Source: Saccoglossus kowalevskii
Taxonomy: Eukaryota > Hemichordata > Enteropneusta > Harrimaniidae
Assembly: GCF_000003605.2 (NCBI RefSeq)
Contig: NW_003156249.1
Coordinates: 26,935-49,739, forward strand
Direction: 5' to 3'
Length of the DNA: 22,805 bases
Below, piece after piece: positions 1 to 8,704 of this stretch (positions are counted from its first letter, which is position 1; each line of letters begins with the position of its first letter). The notes under the pieces were generated by a model. The model searched no databases. It saw only the letters and a list, made by a program, of their open reading frames with translations, and had not been told where the DNA came from. Made by a program: the position numbers and the translations under genes.

Positions 1-101
1 ACTCTAAAGGTTGACTGAGGGGACTCCTAAAGGTTGACTGAGGGGACTCTACAGGTTGACTGAGGGGACTTCTAAAGGTTGACTGAGAGGACTCCTACAG
101 T
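1..101. repeat. 23-bp minisatellite, cut by window edge
   Basis: About 4.4 copies of a 23-bp unit with the core AGGTTGACTGAGGGGACT, starting near 1, 23, 46, 68 and 91. Units differ by single bases or one-base indels. The array probably continues left of the window. Confidence 0.93.
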
Positions 102-1500
102 ATAACTATATTGTATTTATAACTAAAATAGTATTAACTAAAATACAGAGCAAGAAGTTAAAGGTCAAAGAAACCATATGTGCAGTTCAAGTTTAACCTA
201 ATGGAGTTAAAGAGAATTCTTAATTGAATTGTGTGAGAAATAGTTCAAGTAATGCGTACAAATTGCTCTAGTTGTATCCTTACTATTTGAAGGAATTAAA
301 CGCATATTTTCACATTCCATCTATTATTGAGTGACTCTATTCAATGGTTAATCTTATTAAGCTTAAACACATACAAGTATGTGGCAAGTATTCACTCTAT
401 AAACTGAATGCAACTGTGACACACTATGATATACTCTCATACAAATACATATTTTTATGTAAAACTATGTGGACTCCAGACCCAGTGTCAGCTGATATTA
501 CATACAACTTATACATATAGGATTAGTGTTAAGACATAAAACAAGGCTTAATAATAAACATTAGTGATTACAAACAATCTCAGTATGTAACTGTTTGATG
601 CAATAATCTCTCTTCTGCTCTGCCATTTCTTTTTTATGGTAAAATATGCATGCAGGTTATGAACATACTGTGTAGGTACTGGATAACAAGGACAGGTGTC
701 TGCTGCCATTAATGGAAACACACAAACTAATCGTGAGCATTGCTAACACTAATACTAAATGACTTGGAGTGGTACACTCTTAAAAACTACAGATTCATAG
801 GGGAGGTATATACATCTCTAAGTACCTATCAAAACACATATGTATACTTGTAATTGCCTCCAGATCCTGGTTAACTGAGGGTTGAGACTTCATTGAGGTA
901 CAATTCAATGGTAGCTTTACTTTATCCATGTATATTGCTGACTAATTCTGTGGCTTGGTAATAATAATCTAGTGACTGCCTTGACTGGTAATTCTTTTGC
1001 ACATCTCCAGTTGACTACTCAATAGAATACATCTTTTTGCACTGTGGGAACTGCCAAGTGAGCTAATCACCACAGCATATAGTTAATAAGCATCACAGTA
1101 TGAAAGATTTAACCAATGCCCTTTTACACAGTATTCTCAGCACATTACGCAATTTGTATGGTCAAAAGGGATGCTAATATTCCAATACAGGTTAGCTCTA
1201 CTTCCTATACTAACTACATAGTAGTCACTATATACCAATACATTCACACAGCTTGTTATCTCAATCAAAGTGTGTCAGTTGTATTAAAATTTAATTGTTT
1301 TTTGACTTTCTTTAAACATCTAAAGTTTCAGCAAGAATGTGTTCAAGTCACACATGCCGTGGAGCTGCTGGCAAATAACACCTCCATGAATTATAACAAT
1401 GTTAAATACATTTAATTCAGAAGTGCGTGCAGTAACAACTGTGTGAAAACAACCACAAGACGATACACCATGATGAATATTCTAATATGATAGACCATGA
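102..1500. other. No recognisable gene
   Basis: This AT-rich stretch has no open frame resembling a protein family, no RNA gene and no clear repeat. A 99-codon open frame at 1116-1415 on the plus strand has no recognisable motif and the composition expected of random AT-rich sequence. It could be intron of the minus-strand gene if that gene continues left, or intergenic DNA. Confidence 0.5.
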
Positions 1501-1675
1501 GTAGTCAGAGCAATTGACGGATGGGTCAGAGTAGTCAGAGCAATTGACGGATGGGTCAGAGTAGTCAGAGCAATTGACGGATTGGTCAGAGTAGTCAGAG
1601 CCATTGACGGTTTTGGTCAGAGTAGTCAGAGCAATTGACAGATTGATCAGATCAGAGTCATTGACAGACACAGAC
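1501..1675. repeat. 30-bp tandem repeat
   Basis: Units of the form GTAGTCAGAGCAATTGACGG plus about 10 bases start at 1501, 1531, 1561, 1591 and 1622, followed by a degenerate copy to about 1675. The first two are identical and the fourth carries a one-base insertion. The unit is 10 codons long, so the minus strand stays open and reads as a repeated SVNCSDYSDP decapeptide. I treat that as an artefact of period length, not a protein. Confidence 0.93.
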
Positions 1676-1953
1676 ATATATATTAAAGTAACTCAAGGAC
1701 AAGATGTGAACATCCAATATTTTAATGATATTGTAAACACAGTGGAAATTTATCGTCAAATCTATTGAGACAAATGTAGAGGACAAATAAACTCAGCTCT
1801 ATTATATTAGAGTTGTACATTCCTAGGTAATTGAGTAGGTCCTTAAGGAACAGTGCCAGGCATACTTTGTTTTCATTTATACAAAGTCAATCAAACCTAC
1901 TAAAGCACAAAGTCAAAGTTTTGTTTTTGTCTGATTTCACATTTAATATGAAA

Positions 1954-2023
1954 AATAACAAATGTAGGGCAATAATAGGTTAATAAATAACAAATGTAGG
2001 GCAATAATAGGTTAATAAATAAA
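1954..2023. repeat. 32-bp direct duplication
   Basis: A segment containing AACAAATGTAGGGCAATAAT occurs twice at 32-bp spacing. The word AAATGTAGGG appears again near 2364 beside a hairpin, so this is probably part of a dispersed repeat family. Confidence 0.8.
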
Positions 2024-2321
2024 TGTATGAAGACAAATGGCAATGAGTGTAATGTTTGATAACACAATAACCAAAACTTTAAGTCGCTCTTCACATCAAA
2101 AATACTGAATATTTGGTAAAGATGATATTCTCTACAGCATGTAACCTTTTACAATTCAGTAGTTGAATGGTTGCATTTGTGACACATTTATACTGAGGGT
2201 ATGATAATGAACTTGAAATTATTCATGCCACTTGAGTTTGTCACAGAAGTGGAAACAAAATATTCTAAAATTTGCACTGTATATATTTACTACATGACCA
2301 TGGTGCATATCATTCACAGTG
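2024..2321. other. No recognisable feature
   Basis: AT-rich sequence with no gene, RNA or repeat that I can support. Confidence 0.4.
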
Positions 2322-2371
2322 TGACATTTAATGTGAAATATCACTGCCTGATATTTCACACCAAATGTAGG
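2322..2371. repeat. Short hairpin / MITE-like palindrome
   Basis: TGTGAAATATCA at 2332-2343 and TGATATTTCACA at 2349-2360 form a perfect 12-bp inverted repeat around a 5-base loop. The pairing extends imperfectly outward to about 2322 and 2371 (ACATTT against AAATGT). The right arm ends in AAATGTAGGG, which also occurs in the duplication at 1954-2023. This suggests a small palindromic mobile repeat rather than an isolated hairpin. Confidence 0.6.
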
Positions 2372-2838
2372 GATAATTACAAATTAAAGTTTATTTTGAA
2401 AAAAATGAGGTCATGAATGTGTACATGTAAATAAAGAAACAGCACAGTGATAAAATGTACACATCACTTCACATCTAGCGCTAAATACAAGGTATATAGT
2501 TGCATTTTGAAACACTGACTGATGTTTATATGGAAACACTATGTACAAAGTGAATGACGGCAGCACCCCAGTGACTGCAAATATTATGGTTCCATTGGTT
2601 AAGTGTTTATTTATCATTAACTGACAGAGTGGATAGGAAAGTCTACAATGCTATCATCACCAATAAACACAAGATAAGATTTCTAAAACATTGTAGAAAC
2701 TACTACTCCAATTAAGTAGTGTGAATCCATAACCTTAATGTCTTGTATTAAGCTGTACAGTCATGCATCCACTATGGCTGTAAATGTAATCAATCAAACA
2801 GAACTTAAATATGCATAAATAAATCGGCACCATTCACT
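2372..2838. other. No recognisable feature
   Basis: AT-rich sequence. The 68- to 71-codon open frames here lack motifs and start in unremarkable contexts, so I do not call them genes. Confidence 0.4.
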
Positions 2839-2906
2839 CATAATAATGGCACAGTAATCAGGACCATACACACATAACAATGGCACAGTAGTCCAACAAA
2901 CTGTTC
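2839..2906. repeat. 34-bp imperfect direct repeat
   Basis: CATAAYAATGGCACAGTA occurs at 2839 and again at 2873, a short two-copy duplication. Confidence 0.6.
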
Positions 2907-2935
2907 AAAAGATCATGGAAAAACAGACATACACA

Positions 2936-2970
2936 CATACATACATACATACATACATACATACATACAT
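2936..2970. repeat. (CATA)n microsatellite
   Basis: About nine uninterrupted CATA tetranucleotides. Confidence 0.97.
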
Positions 2971-3124
2971 GTAAAAAACAAACAGACAGAGTAATCCCAT
3001 AGATTCCTATCATGTGCTACTGGAATCAACAAATGGAATTTAAATGGCACCAGTAAATTGGTTTCATTGTGACATTCGACAGTGTCACTTATTTCTTAAA
3101 ATGTATTTTTTAAGCTCCATTAAA

Positions 3125-3670
3125 TGTGTTTATTATTTGTTTTCAAGATGCCGATAAGATTTTATATATATTTTATTTATTTGCCTTGGTTTCAAAATCC
3201 TCGACAAAATTCCTTTCTGAAATTATCGAAGCTACAATGTAGTGGTAGCATGACATTCCTTCTCATTATGTTTATAATCCTCATAAAAGTTTTTCTATCT
3301 TCCTATTTCTGCCTGCTTCAATGTTGTGGAGGCACTATTTCTCAATTTGGTTAGAGCAAAGGAATTTTTAACTACATTAGAAGTATTCCATAAGTATTCT
3401 TTTAATAGTCTATATGATCCCAGCTTCTTTTGGTGTTGACCTGATTTGTTGCTATGTAAACATTCTTTGCATCCACTTTATGATAATTTATTTATGTATA
3501 TAACGGAAGTGATTACTCTTATTTTTCAAGGTGTTACAGTTAGAATTCCAAGTGTAGCTCTGTTTAACATGTTCAAGGTTTGTTTAACGCCTGACACCCA
3601 ATTTTTTACTTCTTTAGGAATTGAGCCAGTACTTTATCATCTGAATTCTGCTTAAAACTCTGAAAGATAT
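3125..3670 (-). pseudogene. Decayed LINE ORF2 C-terminal fragment
   Basis: Reading the minus strand from about 3670 down to 3125, pieces in shifting frames match the post-RT C-terminal part of an ORF2 protein from non-LTR retrotransposons. In order they are: RIQMIKYWLN (compare the usual I.YWLK segment), WVSGVKQTLNML, KLGSYRLLKEYLW, then VVKNSFALTKLRNSA, where the family has ALAKFR, then EIGR (usually ETGR), and finally CSFDNFRKEF with ILSAS. Several in-frame stops and frameshifts separate them, so the copy is dead. No RT catalytic motif (F/YADD) is present. The order of segments is known for CR1/Jockey/L2-type elements; the exact clade is undecided. It belongs to a different family from the neighbouring relic at 3772-4376. 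Confidence 0.72.
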
Positions 3671-3771
3671 CACCCTAGTTTGAGAACACAAGTTACATGT
3701 TTTCAAAATTTAACATATTATACATATTAAACAAGACACTTCACGATGAGCCTCTTTTGCGGTCAGTAATA

Positions 3772-4376
3772 TTTACAAAAATTATTATTGGCGATCCGCC
3801 CCGCTAGCATTGCCCTTAAAATCACTTTTGTGTGTGTGTGATTTTTCAGTGTTTTCACGTATTAACTCTTCTGTGATTTTGTTGATAAAAAGAACATCAA
3901 ATCTACTTATTAGTGTAAAAGTCTATGGCATCAACTAAAAATTCTTTCATAAGTTTGTCTTCGATGTAACATATTTCTTTGTTATAACCTCGAGTGGTAT
4001 CTCCCAGAAGAAAGCATAATAACTCTTCGTTATTCAATTGCTTGAAGTTATCAGATAAATTTGTTTCTTTCATCTTCAATAACATTTATTTTATTTTACA
4101 CATTAAGTTGTCCCTTTTTATTTTAAAACTTGAACATTGCAAAATAAAATGTTCAAGAGTTTCTTCGTCTTTTTCACAACATGGACAAATTATGTCATCT
4201 TCACTATTATTTTCCCATTTTCTTTTTTCATATGCTAACCCAAGAGTACATGATCTTTCTCTGAATTTTTGCTGTGCTCCTTTAAAGTTATTTATTGACT
4301 GAAGATATTTCTCACTTTTCAAGCTAGTTTTGAATTTTCTATAATAATTAAGGCTTGATTTTAACTTACACTGTTG
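3772..4376 (-). pseudogene. LINE ORF2 3' end fragment with one stop
   Basis: The minus strand from about 4372 reads LKSSLNYYRKFKTSLKSEKYL, then RERSCTLGLAYEKRKW, then a Cys/His cluster CPCCEKDEETLEHFILQC (C-x2-C-x9-H-x4-C). This is the characteristic C-terminal zinc-knuckle-like end of non-LTR retrotransposon ORF2. A single TAA at 4086-4088 interrupts the frame, which then continues for 60 codons to about 3903. Upstream, another stop near 4375 marks the left limit of the open frame. Downstream, towards 3772, the minus strand ends in a CCAATAATAAT-like tail, as expected for the 3' end of such an element. Only the 3' end is present, the typical result of 5' truncation during target-primed insertion. 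Confidence 0.8.
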
Positions 4377-4601
4377 TTACACTGTATCAACATAATCCCA
4401 ATGCAACTTTGAACTATGAATGAACTGTAAATGCTGCCTTCAATCCAGAAAATACTATCACAAAACGGTTGGAAAAATAAACTTAACAGCAGAATACATC
4501 CTTGCAATAAAATAAAGTGATTTCTAAAGACTGAATGTTTTTTTGCGAACTTCGTATACGGGCCCGGTTTTAGTTAGTTAGCTTCACGTTCATGTCCTAC
4601 C
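4377..4601. other. No recognisable feature
   Basis: AT-rich spacer. Its last 60 bases are less AT-rich (a GGGCCCGG run near 4560) just before the open frame at 4602. Confidence 0.35.
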
Positions 4602-4859
4602 ATGGCAACAGCCGAAAACATGTTGCTTGTTTTTGAGCGGAGCGGATCCCCAACCAGCCTACCAACTTGTTTTATAAACTGGCTTGGCAATTCCCATCAC
4701 CAATTAGACAATGTCACAGCATTTCGGCTACTTTTCCAAACAAATCCAAAATCACTCGATAATTTTGTTTACTTTACATTCATTTTGTACTATGATTACA
4801 TTTTAGGTTTTGATAATTTCAATGCATACATGTATACTCACAAAAATACCCCCAAATAA
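4602..4859 (+). CDS. Unrecognised 85-codon ORF, doubtful
   Basis: I do not recognise this frame. It opens with ATG in a near-ideal animal start context (CTACCATGGC), just downstream of a short GC-richer patch. The first ~55 residues (MATAENMLLVFERSGSPTSL and following) look more protein-like than the Tyr/Phe-rich tail, which resembles translated AT-rich DNA. If real, it may be a first exon that ends before the tail, but I see no convincing donor site. About 20 bases around the start (CACGTTCATGTCCTACCAT) resemble CACGTTCATGGCCTCCCAT at 14028-14046, so the start may lie in a dispersed repeat. Chance is a strong alternative. Confidence 0.22.
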   Translation: MATAENMLLVFERSGSPTSLPTCFINWLGNSHHQLDNVTAFRLLFQTNPKSLDNFVYFTFILYYDYILGFDNFNAYMYTHKNTPK

Positions 4860-6288
4860 GAGAATTTAGTATATAGCCTTGACAAAAAAGCATTATTTTT
4901 TCTTGTCTTAATATTGCTTTTTTTTTCTATCTGTTGTAACTTCATGTGGAAATCCTAATGAGATTTGAAGTTCAGTTCACAACTAACGGTTTTGAGGCTG
5001 CAAATTAATAAATATTGCAGTCACTGACATTTATTTTGTATTTACATTTGCAATGAGTTCCACAGTATCTTTTTCTTACTGGTGTGGCTACAGTGACTGT
5101 GTAGTGTTTTTGTTTTGTTGATTGTTGTTTCTTTTGTGTTCTAGGAATTTTGTACAAAAATCAACAACGGTTAAATAGGTATATTATTTCCATTTTGCAG
5201 TATATCATAGACAGTACTTGTATACTTTGTTATCCAGCATAAATATCGGAGATTGTAATGTTTATTTCGTTCATTATTATGTTGTACGATGACGCTTTCT
5301 CCGGGGCCTTCAGGGTCCCATGTTGACTATGGTCCGGCCCGTTTACTTACTTGTTGTCAGTGTCTGTGTGGTATATACAAAATACGACCTAGTAAACGTC
5401 AGAATATTAAAAAAACAAAAACCTAAAAATCAGTTGCCCATGCAAAGAGAGACATAGAACCAAAATAATCTGTCAGTCGTCGCTATCCACAGCATCGAAA
5501 TGATTTTACACATCGAAATTGAGAATCGCAGGTGTAGACATATTGCATAAAAATGAACACTAAATACATCTATCCCGGCTAGCAATCGAATCATCAATCT
5601 TCATGAGTGAGTAACTGGCATTTCCATCTATTTGCTTCTATTCCCACTATCCTAAAACGCTCAAGTGAATGTTGTCAAATTCGCGAGTGTGCGTATTTTC
5701 GTACAATGGCGTAAACATTGCTACAATCAAAAACACGATGATAAAGAAATCCATTCTGGGCTAGTACCATTGTCAAATTCTGGGGAGTACAGGACTATTT
5801 ATATGGGAGACGTTACAATAAGGAACTATTACAATTGCCCCATTTGCATATCAAAATCCTTTATTGAAACAGAGCATGTTCTATATCCACCAAAAAACAA
5901 AGTTGTTATGTTTCTAGACACACAACAGACTCGAAACAATAGAAACCGCCTGATCCGAGCAACCTGCGTTCTTGAAAATTTAGTCTTATCGCCCTTGCGT
6001 TTCCGAGCAAAAAACTTAGAGGCCAAAAACGACCGATTTTTGTCCAATCTTCTATGAATCTTTTCATTAAATAGCTAATTCAGTCCAGCAGTTAGATAGG
6101 GTATTTATTAGAGACACTCAGAGAACCAAAATTTGGAATGTGAATCGCTCCGGCAACGAAAAATCGGCGAAAATAGCCAAGGGGTGAGGAACTGCATTTC
6201 AAAACATATTTTATATATAGAATATATAATTATGAAATGTATTATGTAATGTGTCCAATGCATTTGGGGAATTATAAACTACGTCACA
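4860..6288. other. Unassigned stretch with one longer ORF
   Basis: No protein family, RNA or transposon is recognisable. The sequence is locally less AT-rich at 5280-5360 and 5640-6180. A 130-codon plus-strand frame at 5665-6057 starts at ATG and contains a CPIC motif and a hydrophilic C-terminal half (RATCVLENLVLSPLRFRAKN), but its start context is poor and it matches nothing I know. A 72-codon minus-strand frame overlaps it. It may be a fragment of a transposon or an unrecognised exon; the evidence does not decide. Confidence 0.35.
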
Positions 6289-6611
6289 GATGTCTGTTTT
6301 TGGTGAATGTACTGCAGACATACAGCTATAACTAAACTTATCTGTATTTGGTGAATGTACAAGTACATGTGTAAAACTGCAGACATACAGCTATAACTGA
6401 ACTTATCTGTATTTGGTGAATGTACAAGTACATGTGTAAAACTGCAGACATACAGCTATAACTGAACTTATCTGTATTTGGTGAATGTACAAGTACATGT
6501 GTAAAACTGCAGACATACAGCTATAACTGAACTTATTTGTATTTGGTGAATGTACAAGTACATGTGTAAAACTGCAGACACATTGTGTTCATACAGCTAT
6601 AACTAAACTAC
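6289..6611. repeat. 65-bp tandem repeat
   Basis: TCTGTATTTGGTGAATGTAC begins units at 6341, 6406, 6471 and (as TTTGTATTTGG) 6536, an exact 65-bp spacing, with a partial unit from 6289. Each full unit carries GTACAAGTACATGTGTAA and CTGCAGACATACAGCTATAA. The first unit lacks the AAGTACATGTGTAAA segment and the last has a short insertion. Near identity between the middle copies points to recent expansion. Confidence 0.95.
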
Positions 6612-6844
6612 ATTTGTATGTTTGTATTATTGTGACTAAAGACATTCTTTCAAAGTATGATGGTATGCTTGTGGTCATGCAAAACACAAACACAGACTAC
6701 ACCTGGTGGTCACTGCAACTATGCATAACATATCATCACCATTACAAGTAGCAATTATTCCTGAAATGTACATTGCACTGTTGGAAGGATAGTTTGAGAG
6801 AATTTGTGATGAAAATCTGGGCAATTGTAGCGATAAAATACGAC

Positions 6845-7470
6845 AACATATAGCAGTGATGTACAACAATATATAGCAGTGATATATGGCAATATATAGC
6901 AGTGATATATGGCCATATATATAGCAGTGATATAATACAATATATGGCAGTGATATATGGCAATATATAGCAGTGATATATGGCAATATATAGCAGTGAT
7001 ATATGGCAATATATAGCAGTGATATAATATAGATATAGCAGTGATATAATATAGATATAGCAGTGATATAATATAGATTTAGCAGTGATATATGGCAATA
7101 TATAGCAGTGATATATGGCAATTTATAGTAGTGATATATGGCCATATATATAGCAGTGATATTATATAGATATAGCAGTGATATTATATAGATATAGCAG
7201 TGATATATGGCAATATATATCAGTGATATATGGCCATATATATAGCAGTGATATATGGCAATATATATCAGTGATATATGGCCATATATAGCAGTGATAT
7301 ATGGCCATATATAGCAGTGATATATGGCAATATATAACAGTGATATATGGCCATATATAGCAGTGATATATGGCAATATATAGCAGTGATATATGGCAAT
7401 ATATAGCAGTGATATACGGCCATATATATAGCAGTGATATAATATAGATATAGCAGTGATATATGGCAAT
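6845..7470. repeat. 23-bp AT-rich satellite array (22-25 bp)
   Basis: About 27 copies of a unit of the type ATATAGCAGTGATATATGGCA. Most are 23 bp; variants of 22 bp (GATATAATATAGATATAGCAGT) and 25 bp are interspersed, so there are at least three subtypes. Several copies contain the perfect palindrome ATATATGGCCATATAT. Because three 23-bp units equal 23 codons and the unit has no stop on the minus strand, all three minus frames stay open across much of it, giving a spurious protein of up to 264 codons rich in ITAIY and ISLLY. Confidence 0.96.
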
Positions 7471-8044
7471 CTTACAAATTAATTAGGAACAATAATACAA
7501 ACAGGCTTATCAATTCAATGGAGTCTTCAATTGCCAATCAAAAACAATTGACTCACAGAATCTGTCAATTTAAATATTATCAGATTTTCAGTTTGTATTA
7601 CTATTTTATTGGAAAAAAAATATTGTACATAAACATTACAGTATATTTTCATTCATTAATATAATCAATGATAAACACTGATAAATACAATTACCTCAAG
7701 ACAAATCACTTCAAACCTTTGGACACTATAATATTTCCCACCAATATTTTAGTAAAACATTTTGCACATTTATTCATTGTTTTTTTTATACAAAATTGGC
7801 ATAATTTACTATTTGTTTCAGGTCTGGGTAAATATTTTGGAAACGCATTATGTGTTTTTATTTTTTGAAAGGTAACAAAAAGTGAAATTATTATTATGGA
7901 ATAAAATAAAACTTGTTTGAATTGATGGCCAACACAGTGCACAGTTGTAATAGGATACAAAATTACTCACAAGGTCACATTAGCAGCATTGCAAACAAGA
8001 TAGGAATGTGAATGCCCAACTCACATGACATTTTGGACAAACAA
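7471..8044. other. Unassigned; possible Cys-rich relic
   Basis: There is no clear gene. The 84-codon minus-strand frame at 7960-7706 contains CQFCIKKTMNKCAKC, a C-x2-C-x7-C-x2-C arrangement that resembles the zinc-binding tail of some piggyBac-like transposases. The rest of the frame shows no transposase motif, so this is a weak resemblance only. Confidence 0.25.
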
Positions 8045-8250
8045 CATTGCCTAACTTTGTTCTTGTAGCATTGATTGTAGATTGCCTAACTTTGTTCGTG
8101 TAGCGCTGTTTGTGTATTGCCTAACTTTGTTTTAGTGGTTTTTGAGGTTACATTGCCTAACTTTGTCCTTGTTGCTTGGTGGTTACATTGCCTAACTTTG
8201 TTCTAGAGGTTTTAGTGGTTACTGGGGTATATAGCCTAACTTTTGTCTAG
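8045..8250. repeat. ~35-bp tandem repeat
   Basis: ATTGCCTAACTTTGTT starts units at 8045, 8081, 8116, 8152 and 8187, with a degenerate sixth copy (ATAGCCTAACTTTTGT) at 8231. Spacing is 36, 35, 36, 35 and 44. The first 16 bases are well conserved while the rest of each unit has diverged, so this is an older array than the others here. Confidence 0.9.
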
Positions 8251-8598
8251 TGCCTTAGGTGTTTGTATTTAACCATTCTACTGTTTTCTTCCAACAGTGC
8301 GATGCTGATAATTTTTTGCCCAAAACACCCACTTGATGCAGATGAATCAAAATTCACATACACATTTGTCTGTGTGTGTTAAGGATAGAATCAAAATTAT
8401 TAGCCCTCTTTGGCTTCTTATGAGGTCTGAAATACGAACTCATGGGGGGTGGGGTGGCGGTGAAATCACAAATAATCAAAGGAAAGATACATAGCAAACA
8501 AGAACAGGATATATTACCAACCTGGTGTGAAATAAACTTGACCTGATGTGATTACCGGTACTTGCCCAATATTAAGGGACACATGGAAGTAAACTAAC
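8251..8598. other. Likely intron sequence with a G-rich run
   Basis: This lies directly downstream of the last HTATSF1 exon found, so by inference it is intron. It holds a G-rich run on the plus strand at about 8442-8459 (runs of G6, G4, G2 and G2), which would be C-rich in the HTATSF1 transcript. No exon was recognised. Confidence 0.4.
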
Positions 8599-8704
8599 CT
8601 CAAACTCCTTTGGTTCAAACATATGCCTGAGTATAACAACACATTCATGTCTCTTTCTGGATTCTCCCATCATTTTAGTTCTTTCAGGTCTCCATTCAAG
8701 CAAC
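8599..8704 (-). CDS. HTATSF1: HTATSF1 exon 5, start of UHM
   Basis: Acceptor TTTTCTAG|GTTGC and donor TTTGAG|GTTAGT. It completes the split Lys codon and encodes LLEWRPERTK, a short basic stretch, and CVVILRHMFEPKEFE, the first strand and loop of the second RRM. It ends in phase 0. The next exon should begin with an acidic DD-type motif, which I could not find further left. Confidence 0.92.

Noticed and set aside
1501-1675. CRISPR-like regular repeats here and at 8045-8250
   Set aside because: The repeats are head-to-tail without unique spacers, and the sequence is clearly eukaryotic.
1417-1677. 86-codon minus-strand frame with repeated SVNCSDYSDP
   Set aside because: It is the translation of a 30-bp tandem repeat, with no conserved sequence outside it.
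6675-7469. 264-codon minus-strand frame rich in ITAIY and ISLLY, looking like a membrane protein
   Set aside because: It is the translation of a 23-bp AT-rich satellite; the other minus frames are also open across the array.
7706-7960. CQFCIKKTMNKCAKC as a piggyBac-type zinc tail
   Set aside because: The cysteine spacing is suggestive, but nothing else in the frame supports a transposase.
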